Assembly: GCA_020439505.1 (NCBI GenBank)
Contig: JAGQSO010000054.1
Location: 1 to 38,633 of the forward strand
Origin: Acidimicrobiales bacterium
Lineage (GTDB): Bacteria > Actinomycetota > Acidimicrobiia > Acidimicrobiales > Iamiaceae
Length of the DNA: 38,633 bases
Direction: 5' to 3'
Shown here: positions 1-7,244 of the stretch, piece by piece
Position numbering within the stretch: the stretch's first letter is position 1
Layout: each line of letters opens with the position of its first letter
Notes under the pieces: generated by a model
The model's input: the letters and a program-made list of their open reading frames with translations, nothing else
Databases searched by the model: none
What the model was told of the DNA's origin: nothing
Position numbers and translations under genes: made by a program

Positions 1-442
1 CCACCAGATGGATCGACCGCACCGTCTTCGGCGCCAGACCCTCCCCCGTACGAGTCGCCGCCTTGCGGCCCCGCACCAGCAACGACGCGTACAACGCGTC
101 GAGGTCGCTCGCGGTCAGCTTCTCCAACGGCATCTTCGCCAGCGCCGGCAACACGTGTAGCTCGATGTTGCGCCGATACGAATCGAACGTGCTCTTGCGG
201 ATCTGGCTCTCCTGGATCGGCAACCACCGCCCCGTCAGGTACTCACCCAACGTCAGCTTCTCGGTCGCGACCGACACCCCCTGGTTGCGGCGCTTCACCA
301 GATCGGTCACCAGCTTCTCCGCGTCGCTGCGACGCGGGCCCGCCGAGACCCACTTGCGCTTCTCCTTGCCCGTGCCCGGGTCGACACCGTCGTAGACGAC
401 CGCGTAGTAGCTCTTGCCCTTCTTGACGACATAACCGCGCAT
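1..442 (-). CDS. Tyrosine recombinase (phage-type integrase), N-terminal part, cut by window edge
   Basis: The minus-strand frame opens with ATG at 442 (MRGYVVKKGKSYYAVVYDG) and stays open to the window edge, giving about 147 residues. Residues 1-55 look like the arm-type DNA-binding domain of phage integrases, followed by a KRKWVSAG stretch and a lysine/arginine-rich linker. From about residue 75 (TLGEYLTGRWLP) the helical core-binding (SAM-like) domain follows, containing KMPLEKLTASDLDALYASLL. The catalytic R-H-R-Y domain would lie outside the window, so activity cannot be judged. An AAGGA ribosome-binding site sits 8 nt before the ATG. A decayed homologue of the same gene start lies at about 10,068-10,258 near tRNA-fMet, so at least two related elements have used this locus. 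Family assignment is secure; target site and intactness are not. Confidence 0.88.
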   Translation of the reverse strand, partial: MRGYVVKKGKSYYAVVYDGVDPGTGKEKRKWVSAGPRRSDAEKLVTDLVKRRNQGVSVATEKLTLGEYLTGRWLPIQESQIRKSTFDSYRRNIELHVLPALAKMPLEKLTASDLDALYASLLVRGRKAATRTGEGLAPKTVRSIHLV

Positions 443-959
443 GGCTGTTCCTTCGAGGTAGTCCAGAAGGAACGCCGAGCAGCCTTGCGTCCGCACCCGG
501 GGCGTTCGACGGGTAACGCGGGACTGTGCCGACCACCCTACGCCCAGTCGGGGGAACGGTCTACCGACCCTCCAAACGGACGTGCAACCGAGACCCGAAG
601 GTCACTTCCCAGGCCCGCTTCGACCCGTCGGAACAGTCGAGAGCCACGCCCTGCCTGGAGAGCGCTCGTCCATCTCCGGACCACCCCGTCCCCGATCCTC
701 GTACGCTGTCCTAGCCGACCCAGAGAACCGGCTCTTCGGATCTGAGCGGGAAGTGTTAGCTGGCTCCGCCGCAGATCAACTTGCGCGATCTCGCTCACGC
801 GGACGCTTCAGGGGTCCGCAGCTCTACCGGCACACAACTCATGGTGTGGCGGATCCCAAGGCCAACCCGAAGCCGGCGGAGCAGACGATCGGCCTGGCAC
901 CAGTTGTCCACAGCGACCGCCTTGCGATGGGCTTCTGTCACGGACCTGGGTCGCGCCAG
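443..959. other. Gene-free stretch upstream of the integrase
   Basis: No convincing coding frame is visible in these 517 bases; the open frames are short, rich in Arg/Pro and unlike known families. The stretch separates the end of the glycosylase gene (960) from the integrase start (442) and must hold the integrase promoter. The segment at about 550-612 (containing ACCGAGACCCGAAGGTCAC-like sequence) resembles 10,262-10,315 upstream of the integrase remnant, so the two integrases share upstream DNA as well as coding sequence. I looked for a copy of the tRNA-fMet 3' end as an attachment site and found none of useful length. Confidence 0.6.
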
Positions 960-1955
960 CTAGCAGATGTGTCCACAGGAACGGCTACGTGCCGCGGCCG
1001 CCGAGGGCGCCAAGGGGTCTAGCGGGTCGTCCAGGTACGCGCTTTCAACGAAGTAGAGAGCAGCAAGGCCCTCGACTCGAGGGAACGCCTCGGACAAGGC
1101 GGTGAGGACCGTCTCTCGGTCCTCACCGGGTTCGTCGAACAATGCCTGGTGGAGGATTCTCACGTTCCAGACATCGAGCGGCACAGCCGACTCGTCGCGA
1201 AGGGCGTGCGACGCTATCACATTCGATGAATACTCCCCGACGCCCTTGATGCACTGTAGGTCGGAGATGAGCTGCGCCTTCTTCAGTGTCGATCTCCGAG
1301 GGGGCTCCACCCATGAGCCAAAGAACTCGGCAAACTCAGGGAAGTACTTCGCCCGGTACCCGAGTCGGTTCTCGGCGCGCAGGTCGGACTCGCGAACCCC
1401 GCGGATATCCGAAGCCGTAAAGAAGGATCGGAGAATCACGCCATCGAAGCGAACCAGTGACCCATATGAATTCAGCAAACTTGTGAACATCTGCGTCGTT
1501 CGAGCGATCGTCGTGTTCTGAAGAAGGAGTGAGATGATTGCGATCTCAAAAACCGACTCTGGACAACTGATCCGCATACCGCGGAGACGAGCCAGATCCG
1601 TGAATCCGTTCCTCTCGATGCATTCTTCGAGATGAGAGAGATTGTCCCGAAATCCGTAAGCATCGCCAACGCGACCGAGAATCTCGCCAGTTTCGACCGG
1701 ACTGAGTGGTGACTCCGAGTAGATCGCCACCCCGACATCGCGAGCTGTAATCCGAGTCAGCCGAAGCCCGATGTGGTGCTCCTGCAGTCGCATCGTGCGC
1801 CAAGTGTCGGTCTCAGTATGGATCTCCAGGCCCGTAGCAAAATGGCTTGGCTTCCACAAACTGAGGCGAAAGTTGAATGGCGTAGCGGCTCTAAGAGAGT
1901 GATACGAGCGGCGGCGAAGTAGAATGGGAACCCTAGAGACTGATGTCACCCTCAT
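960..1955 (-). CDS. HhH-GPD superfamily DNA glycosylase (AlkA/OGG-like), probably monofunctional
   Basis: A 331-residue protein. The start at 1955 is chosen because its ATG overlaps the stop of the WYL gene as ATGA; the frame is open further upstream but only across the WYL gene. Residues 25-70 (FNFRLSLWKPSHF onward) resemble the N-terminal beta domain of AlkA/OGG1 enzymes. Residues 134-165 (VFEIAIISLLLQNTTIARTT) match the helical core. A helix-hairpin-helix follows at 233-253 (LQCIKGVGEYSSNVIASHAL), and the conserved catalytic aspartate is D261 in PLDVWNVRIL. OGG1/EndoIII-type bifunctional enzymes carry Lys right after the hairpin (GVGTK); here it is Tyr (GVGEY), so base removal without lyase activity is expected. 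No C-terminal iron-sulfur cysteine motif is seen. It is the last gene of the island operon. The substrate base cannot be told. Confidence 0.85.
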   Translation of the reverse strand: MRVTSVSRVPILLRRRSYHSLRAATPFNFRLSLWKPSHFATGLEIHTETDTWRTMRLQEHHIGLRLTRITARDVGVAIYSESPLSPVETGEILGRVGDAYGFRDNLSHLEECIERNGFTDLARLRGMRISCPESVFEIAIISLLLQNTTIARTTQMFTSLLNSYGSLVRFDGVILRSFFTASDIRGVRESDLRAENRLGYRAKYFPEFAEFFGSWVEPPRRSTLKKAQLISDLQCIKGVGEYSSNVIASHALRDESAVPLDVWNVRILHQALFDEPGEDRETVLTALSEAFPRVEGLAALYFVESAYLDDPLDPLAPSAAAARSRSCGHIC

Positions 1956-2983
1956 TTCGGCCTTCCACGAGTCGAACGAAGCCTGGCGTCCCCGCCGCTC
2001 TCTCCTAAGCCATGGTCCTCGGGTACCCCGGCCTCGTATCGCGCAATCGAACGCTGAAACGTCGCTAGCAGTTCCGAGCGCAAAGCGTCGGGCTCCTGCA
2101 CCACCACACTGGGTCCGAATGCTGCCAACAGTGGAACGAGCCACCTCCAGTCATCGACGTATAGCGAGATCCGCAGGCCGCCGTCCTCGAACTCCTCTAC
2201 CTCAGACTCCTTCTTGAGGTTCAGTCGACGTAGTTCTTGCGCCGCTGCCCTATCCGCCAGGAACACCACCTTCACGTCTCCCTTGCCGAAGCGCTCCATC
2301 TCATCCCTCCACCAACTCTCAAGCGAGAAGTCCTGCGGGGCAACAAAGGACAGACCGGTTCGCTCCACCCGCGCCAGATGCGCAAGTCGCTCGCGAAAGA
2401 TTGCGCCATCCAGGCCGCGCGCGACGATGTACCAATGGCCTGCCTTCCACACCAGTCCGAGCGGAACAAGCACCTCCTCGTGTCCGGCCGGACGGCCAGC
2501 GAAACTCTGATTGCTCCAGCGGGCATTGATCGCTTCCGAAGCGATGAGCGCACGACGCACTTCGGGGACTAGACCTGAACCCTCGTCTCGCCAGTACGTG
2601 TCGTCCGGATCGAAATAGAGCTTGCGTTCGAGGAGCACCCTTGCATTCTCCGCGGTGCTGTCGCCGGCCTCCGCGATAGCCTCGACAATCTCGGCCTCCG
2701 CCTCTCCCCGGCGCATTGACTGGAGGAGATAGAGATCGAGAGCATCCTCACTATCGAACACCATTGGGTCCAGCGCAGCTTCAGGACGCAGCCGGTAACC
2801 GCCCTCGGGACCGGGGACCCCTTGGATCGGCATTTGATTCTGAAGCAACTCCTCGATGTCCCGATACACGGTCCGCACAGTGACGTCGAGTCTCTCAGCC
2901 AACTCGGCGGCCGAAACCGTCTCCCGCGCCCGCAGCAGGAGGAGAATCTGGAACTGACGCCTTCGGCGCCGGTCGGCCGCCAC
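1952..2983 (-). CDS. WYL-domain transcriptional regulator (YafY type)
   Basis: A 343-residue protein starting with GTG, which overlaps the previous stop (TAGTG). Residues 8-60 form a DeoR-type winged helix-turn-helix (LLRARETVSAAELAERL, then TVRTVYRDIEELL), with a GGYRL wing near 61-65. A WYL ligand-sensing domain follows, with the signature HWYIVARG near residue 183, and then a C-terminal extension domain typical of this family. The last 25 residues are Gly/Arg/Asp-rich. WYL proteins sense nucleic acids or nucleotides and often regulate phage-defence loci or DNA-damage genes. As the only regulator in the operon it probably controls the operon itself, perhaps through the palindrome or repeats at 9,968-10,042; that link is inference. 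It is translationally coupled to the glycosylase gene. Confidence 0.9.
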   Translation of the reverse strand: MAADRRRRRQFQILLLLRARETVSAAELAERLDVTVRTVYRDIEELLQNQMPIQGVPGPEGGYRLRPEAALDPMVFDSEDALDLYLLQSMRRGEAEAEIVEAIAEAGDSTAENARVLLERKLYFDPDDTYWRDEGSGLVPEVRRALIASEAINARWSNQSFAGRPAGHEEVLVPLGLVWKAGHWYIVARGLDGAIFRERLAHLARVERTGLSFVAPQDFSLESWWRDEMERFGKGDVKVVFLADRAAAQELRRLNLKKESEVEEFEDGGLRISLYVDDWRWLVPLLAAFGPSVVVQEPDALRSELLATFQRSIARYEAGVPEDHGLGESGGDARLRSTRGRPK

Positions 2984-3393
2984 TATCCAGCATCCCGTTC
3001 GGCATCTGTGTCCGGATGCATCTCGGGGTGATCGAGCTCAAACATCTCCTCGAATCTCATGTGGCTCGCCTCAACGAGAAACAACCTTCCCACTGCGCGT
3101 GCCACCTCGGCGCTTGCTGGTTCAGATCGGTCAATTCGAACCACTGCACCTGGATAGGCGACGAACATGATCGACGTATCGTTAAGGCGGGCGTAGTAGC
3201 CGGTCGGCTCCAGCTCGTCTGCCAGCACGAACGCAATACCTGGTGCCATGGATTGCTCCAACACGAGCCGAGCAATGGTTACGGTCCCGTGCGTCCCGCC
3301 CAGATAGTGCTCATACTCCCTATCGACAAATTGACGAAGTGCCGGCGGCACTCTCTTGTCTCGCATTCCATTTAGAAGAACTATCCCGTGCAA
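2983..3393 (-). CDS. Small protein B of the island operon, paralogue of the product at 4875-5273
   Basis: A 136-residue protein that I do not recognise. The start is TTG at 3393 after a GGGGGT stretch; an internal ATG ten codons later (MRDKRVPPALRQF) is possible. Its C-terminal half aligns with the product at 4875-5273: YYAR..PGAVVRIDR against FYAH..PRCVVDLNR, and MRFEEMFELDHPEMHPD against MRFDEMFDTDHPDLQGD. The core looks like a small alpha/beta fold ending in the conserved acidic MRF(E/D)EMF..DHP motif. There is no signal peptide or membrane segment. The stop codon overlaps the GTG of the WYL gene, while 28 nt separate its start from the SDR stop, the only real gap in the operon. A partner subunit, immunity-like protein or modification substrate are all possible. 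Confidence 0.75.
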   Translation of the reverse strand: MHGIVLLNGMRDKRVPPALRQFVDREYEHYLGGTHGTVTIARLVLEQSMAPGIAFVLADELEPTGYYARLNDTSIMFVAYPGAVVRIDRSEPASAEVARAVGRLFLVEASHMRFEEMFELDHPEMHPDTDAERDAG

Positions 3394-3421
3394 GGCCTAC
3401 CCCCATTGTTGTGTCGAAGGT

Positions 3422-4138
3422 TCATAACGTGAAGCCACCATCGACTACGATCGTTTGGCCTGTCAGGTAGCCACCTGGCTTGGCGAGCAGCATGAGGACG
3501 TCGACGACCTCTGCTGGTGTCCCCCAACGTTCAAGAGGTATCCGTCCGAACTCGCTGGAGGCGGAATATCTCGGTCGCGTGCCAGAGTCGATCCAGCCCG
3601 GCGCGACGCAGTTGACGGTAACTAGGGGAGCCAACTCCTTGGCTAGCGAAGCTGTCAAGCCGATCAGGCCGGCTTTCGCAGCTACATAGTCGTGACCGCG
3701 AGGCTCGGGTCGAACTCCAGCGACGGAGGCGATGTTGACCAGCGATCCGCCACCCCGGGCCTTGAGCGCAGGCGCGAATGTCTTTGCTACCAGCAGGGGA
3801 CCGTAGAGGTTCAGGTCGGTCGTCGAGCGAAAGCCGTCGTACGACAGATCGTGGACGCTCCCGCCAAGAGACAGACCGACGGTGCTGATGACGGCTGTGT
3901 AATCCCCTAGATGGCGCTCGGCGGCATCGAGCACGTCGGCGACCGATTCTTCGACGGTGACATCCGCGGCCATGGCGATCACCGACGGCCACTTCGCAAC
4001 GACAAGGTCCGCTGCCTCGCGCGAATCCTTGTAGGTGAAGAGCACCTTGGATCCAGTCGCCGCAAGGCGAGCTACTAGCTCTCGACCAATCCCTCCTGTC
4101 CCTCCGATCACGACTGCGTTAAACGCTTCCTGAGTCAT
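3422..4138 (-). CDS. Short-chain dehydrogenase/reductase, FabG-like
   Basis: A 238-residue classical SDR. The Rossmann nucleotide-binding motif GGTGGIGRE is at residues 12-20, the catalytic serine lies in NIASVAGV, and the YxxxK pair is in HDYVAAKAG. PGWIDSGTR and the C-terminal GYLTGQTIVVDGGFTL are typical of the FabG group. It is expected to be a cytosolic NAD(P)H-dependent ketone/alcohol oxidoreductase. Its ATG overlaps the stop of the PHP gene as ATGA, so the two are translationally coupled. FabG-like SDRs are common tailoring enzymes, and the context points to a step on an unknown metabolite rather than fatty-acid synthesis, because no other fatty-acid gene is nearby. Substrate unknown. 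Confidence 0.9.
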   Translation of the reverse strand: MTQEAFNAVVIGGTGGIGRELVARLAATGSKVLFTYKDSREAADLVVAKWPSVIAMAADVTVEESVADVLDAAERHLGDYTAVISTVGLSLGGSVHDLSYDGFRSTTDLNLYGPLLVAKTFAPALKARGGGSLVNIASVAGVRPEPRGHDYVAAKAGLIGLTASLAKELAPLVTVNCVAPGWIDSGTRPRYSASSEFGRIPLERWGTPAEVVDVLMLLAKPGGYLTGQTIVVDGGFTL

Positions 4139-4878
4139 AGGATGGGAATCGCTTCCGACAATGTTGCAACAGACCGATTGGCGATCATCCCGGTGTCGAT
4201 CTCGAGAGCTTGAATGATTCGTCCGGCTCGTTCCGTGAACGCGGCGAGCTCACTTGAGTGATGAGCGTCGGAGGAGACGACGCATAGCCCTCCGCGCGAT
4301 GACAGTCCCTCCAGCATGCGGCTGGTTTCCAAGACAGTGCGCCTAGCGTCAGTGTCCTCGTCCGCCCGATCAAGAGCCCGCCCGATTAACGAGACATTGA
4401 CCTCAAGCAGCACTCCCGTGTCAGCGGCGGCACGAGATACTTCGCCGACGTCAACTGGGTAGCGTGGGCGGAACGGATGTGAGACGACGTGTACAGAGCC
4501 GCCCGCCATCGCCCGCAATATTGATCGGGTGTTGTCGAGTTCAGAGGTCCCGACATAGGGAGTCCGCTCGTGAAGTCCTGCAAGCACCACCTGTTGGGAT
4601 GAGAGCGCGTCGAATCCGAGATCGAGGCTTCCATCGAACTCAATGATGTTCGCTTCGATTCCCATCAGAATGCCTACACCGCCAACGACGCTCGGAACTC
4701 GGCCAACCATCTCGAAGTACCCGTCATGGGGACTACCCTCCATGCTTGGTCCATGATCTGTGATCGCGATCATCTCCAACCCGCAGACGGCCGCTACGCC
4801 GGCGAGTTCGTCAAGTGTGGAGAACGCATGGCCGCTGGCGACCGTGTGAGCGTGGAGGTCAACTGCGACGGCCGTCAC
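4135..4878 (-). CDS. PHP-domain metal-dependent hydrolase/phosphoesterase (YcdX-like)
   Basis: A 247-residue single-domain PHP protein. The metal-binding set is visible: DLHAHT at residues 7-12, AITDHG, a glutamate in GIEANI, HVVSHPFRP, and SSDAHH near the C-terminus. Stand-alone PHP proteins hydrolyse phosphate esters with a trinuclear metal centre, as in YcdX and histidinol-phosphate phosphatase. Nothing in the sequence fixes the substrate, and no histidine genes are nearby. ATGA overlaps on both sides couple it to small protein A upstream and the SDR downstream. In this setting it could dephosphorylate a pathway intermediate or hydrolyse a nucleotide; both are inference. Confidence 0.9.
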   Translation of the reverse strand: MTAVAVDLHAHTVASGHAFSTLDELAGVAAVCGLEMIAITDHGPSMEGSPHDGYFEMVGRVPSVVGGVGILMGIEANIIEFDGSLDLGFDALSSQQVVLAGLHERTPYVGTSELDNTRSILRAMAGGSVHVVSHPFRPRYPVDVGEVSRAAADTGVLLEVNVSLIGRALDRADEDTDARRTVLETSRMLEGLSSRGGLCVVSSDAHHSSELAAFTERAGRIIQALEIDTGMIANRSVATLSEAIPIL

Positions 4879-5273
4879 GACGCTGGACCATCGCCTTGAA
4901 GATCGGGATGGTCTGTATCGAACATCTCATCGAACCTCATCTCGCCCAGGGGAATCCCGCAGCGCTCTCCGATAGTCTTGGCGATCTCGATGGTCTGCAG
5001 GTCACCCCTGTTGAGGTCTACTACGCACCTCGGAAACGCCACGCAGAGTCGGTAGGGGTCTCGCCAGATATGAGCGTAAAATCGTTCCCGCTTGAGAACG
5101 GCTGCGACGGCGTGGATCAGATCGAGAGCATCGTCGTCACCGACTGGGTACTCGACGACGGTGATCTCTTGGCCGTCTTCAAGCGTGGCACTGAATCGCG
5201 ACAGTTCTGGCGAGTCAGTGAGGACGTCAAGTGGCGATTCAAGGCTCTCTTCTATGAGGATGAGGCGCTGCAT
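4875..5273 (-). CDS. Small protein A of the island operon, paralogue of the product at 2983-3393
   Basis: A 132-residue acidic protein with no recognised family. The start ATG overlaps the stop of the synthetase-like gene (TGATG), and its own stop overlaps the PHP start (ATGA). The N-terminal half alternates strands and helices (MQRLILIEES, then EITVVEYPVGDDDALDLIHA). The C-terminal half aligns with small protein B: FYAHIWRD, VAFPRCVVDLNR, then MRFDEMFDTDHPDL. It has no secretion signal, membrane segment or cysteine metal motif; its single conspicuous hydrophobic strand is LCVAFPRCVVDL. Two divergent copies in one operon suggest a heterodimer, two dedicated partners for different enzymes, or a substrate family. 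I cannot choose between these. Confidence 0.78.
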   Translation of the reverse strand: MQRLILIEESLESPLDVLTDSPELSRFSATLEDGQEITVVEYPVGDDDALDLIHAVAAVLKRERFYAHIWRDPYRLCVAFPRCVVDLNRGDLQTIEIAKTIGERCGIPLGEMRFDEMFDTDHPDLQGDGPAS

Positions 5274-6295
5274 CAGTGGTGCGGGAATTGAATTATGTCG
5301 TGAATGGAGCAGCCCTTGATGAGGGCGAAGAGTCGGTCGACACCGAGTCCAAAGGTGAAGACGCTCCGAGGCGATGCCCCCAGGTCGGCAAAGAAGTCCT
5401 CTGGCAGATCATTGTCCGTCACGCCCAGCAGGACCTCACGGAGGCGAGCGTTGTTCTCGTAAACCTCGCGGTACTCATCGACCGATGAGAATTTCATACC
5501 GCCATCGCAGAACTCGATTCCTGACGAGACCAGGGCGAATCGCTCTGCTCGTCCGGTCGTCGGGTCGATCGGACTGATGTGTCGCAATGCCGGCGGAAAG
5601 CCCTTCAGCATCGTCGGTACTGTGCACAGCGGTTCGACGGCATACTTCATGAAGTCCTCCATGAGCGCCCAGTCCGTGGCATCTTCCGATGGCTCCTGCG
5701 GGGCGTTGGCCACGAGCCACCGGCGAGATTCTTTGACGAGAGCTCCGTCAGCCAAACCTGGATCCACCCCGAGAGCCTCGGCGGCAAGATCGTCGAACGC
5801 TACGGAGCGTGCCGACCCTAGGTCGAACGCCTCGAACCGCACGTCGCCGAAGGTCCGCTGGAGGGCATCATGGAGCACGTCAAGAACAAGTTGGCATCCT
5901 TGTTCGAATGTGACGTCGCCCGCCACGGCCTCGAGGACCAGGAACTCCTCCGCCCTGGCGAGATCTTCCACCTCTACGCGAATCGCCTTCCCAAGTTCGA
6001 AGAGACGGGGGATGACGGGAACTAGGCGCTTGAGGTGGTCCTCCATGCAGTGGCGGAGGTAGTAGCGCGAGCCCGTCACGGGGTTCTCTGTAGTGAACTG
6101 ATGGATTGGCGCCCCCTCGCGGGTGGCGTGGAGGACAGGCATGGGAGCCTCTACGTACCCACGGTCTCGCATAGCGGAACGAAGGTTCCACAACAGTTCG
6201 AGCTTCAGACGGACGTCGGCCGCTACGGCTTCGTTGTTGGCGAGGTAGCTGCCGTAGTTCTTCAGCTCAGGCCTCTTCAGGTCGCTGTCAGTCAT
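5273..6295 (-). CDS. Class II lysyl-tRNA-synthetase-like protein without anticodon-binding domain (EpmA/GenX-like)
   Basis: A 340-residue protein. The start at 6295 (MTDSDLKRPE) is preferred because it overlaps the upstream stop by 8 nt, while the longer open frame runs through the S66 gene. It consists only of the class II catalytic core. Motif 1 is around residues 36-52, motif 2 at 98-122 (LFELGKAIRVEVEDLARAEEF; R106 and E108 match the ATP-binding FRxE pattern), and motif 3 at 316-337 (GLGVDRLFALIKG). The order and the YYLRH..EDHLKRL segment resemble LysRS and EpmA. The LysRS pocket segment near ELANAYTELNDP is replaced here by EFCDGGMKFSSV, so the amino acid may not be lysine. It probably forms an aminoacyl-adenylate and transfers it to something other than a standard tRNA. 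No EF-P or KamA-type partner is nearby. Confidence 0.87.
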   Translation of the reverse strand: MTDSDLKRPELKNYGSYLANNEAVAADVRLKLELLWNLRSAMRDRGYVEAPMPVLHATREGAPIHQFTTENPVTGSRYYLRHCMEDHLKRLVPVIPRLFELGKAIRVEVEDLARAEEFLVLEAVAGDVTFEQGCQLVLDVLHDALQRTFGDVRFEAFDLGSARSVAFDDLAAEALGVDPGLADGALVKESRRWLVANAPQEPSEDATDWALMEDFMKYAVEPLCTVPTMLKGFPPALRHISPIDPTTGRAERFALVSSGIEFCDGGMKFSSVDEYREVYENNARLREVLLGVTDNDLPEDFFADLGASPRSVFTFGLGVDRLFALIKGCSIHDIIQFPHH

Positions 6296-7244
6296 CGGCG
6301 AGCCACTTCCCTGAGATGGAGATCGTCGGGCCATCGCTGGTGATCGAGATGTTCGTGCCCAGAGGCAGCGTGTGCTTGAGTGGCGTGTGCCCGAACGAGA
6401 GGCCCGACACAACGGGGAACGAGTACTCGCCCAAGAGGTCCTCGACGAGGTCCTCGAGGTCACGACCTCCTGCCGGTTCGCAACTCGCCAACTCCCCGAT
6501 GATCATCCCGCTGATTCGGTCGAGGACTCCGTGGTCGCGGAAGTGAGTGAGAACCGTGTCGAGATAGTCCGTCCCCTTCGCGACGTCCTCCCAGATCAGG
6601 ATGGCGTCGTCCCACGGAGGCTCCCACGGTGTCCCCAAGAGGGCTCGGAGCGACGACAGACTGCCACCGTAGAGAAGACCCTCGGCCGAACCGGGCTTCA
6701 GCGCCGAGAGCGAACTGCCCGTCAATGACGCTGCCGAAGGCGTCCCGCTCATGACCTGCATGAAGTGATCGACTGTCCACTGCGGGACGTCACCCTCGGC
6801 GCCCCAGTCCCACACCGTGGCTGGTCCGTGGAACGTAACCAGCCCGGTTCGGGCTGCGATGGCGTTGAGCAGAATGGTCGGATTGCTGGCACCCAGGAAG
6901 ATCTTCGGGTTCCGGGCGATGGTTTCGGTGTCGAGATTGCGCAGGAGGCGATTCGCTGTGAGACCACCGCCGGAGCAGAAGATCGCCGAGATCTCCGGGT
7001 CCTCAAACATCCCCAGCAAGTCCCTGGCCAGGTCGCCCTCGGACCCTGCGGCGTAGCCCTCCTTCGTGCGGGCGTGCTCGGCGAGACGGATCGTGAAGCC
7101 GAGGTCCTGGAGACGGGCTACTCCGCGATCAAAGGCTTCGGGATTGGAGGCCGGGTCGGGCGCGCCGGTGGTGACGATGCCGATCGTGTCACCGGCGTGC
7201 AGGGGTTGTGCGAGAACTTGCTCGGGCGCTGTCGGCTGCTTCAT
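6288..7244 (-). CDS. Peptidase family S66 (LD-carboxypeptidase / MccF-like)
   Basis: A 318-residue cytosolic serine peptidase. The start ATG at 7244 overlaps the radical SAM stop (ATGA) and follows a GGAG-like site; the longer frame is rejected. The S66 triad can be placed: Ser120 in the nucleophile elbow LGASNPT, Glu219 in LIWEDVAKG, and His286 in SFGHTPLKHTLPLG. The N-terminal IGIVTTGAP and FCSGGGLTANRLL are typical. Family members either trim murein tetrapeptides (LdcA) or cleave aminoacyl-nucleotide antibiotics such as processed microcin C (MccF). The FHGPATVWDWG region and the immediate neighbour, a synthetase-like enzyme that should make aminoacyl-adenylates, make the MccF role the more attractive idea, but this is inference. 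No secretion signal is present. Confidence 0.88.
   Translation of the reverse strand: MKQPTAPEQVLAQPLHAGDTIGIVTTGAPDPASNPEAFDRGVARLQDLGFTIRLAEHARTKEGYAAGSEGDLARDLLGMFEDPEISAIFCSGGGLTANRLLRNLDTETIARNPKIFLGASNPTILLNAIAARTGLVTFHGPATVWDWGAEGDVPQWTVDHFMQVMSGTPSAASLTGSSLSALKPGSAEGLLYGGSLSSLRALLGTPWEPPWDDAILIWEDVAKGTDYLDTVLTHFRDHGVLDRISGMIIGELASCEPAGGRDLEDLVEDLLGEYSFPVVSGLSFGHTPLKHTLPLGTNISITSDGPTISISGKWLADD

Noticed and set aside
841..853. ATGGTGTGGCGG as a possible copy of the tRNA-fMet 3' end (attachment site)
   Set aside because: The match to the tRNA end is only about 10 bases with a gap, too short to claim an att site.
582..1022. Plus-strand open frame of 146 codons in the gap beside the integrase
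   Set aside because: No recognisable motif, Arg/Pro-rich, no ribosome-binding site, and it overlaps the end of the glycosylase gene.
5273..6295. Naming the synthetase-like gene epmA (EF-P lysylation)
   Set aside because: No EF-P or lysine 2,3-aminomutase-type partner is present, the two radical SAM proteins are not KamA-like, and the amino-acid pocket segment differs.
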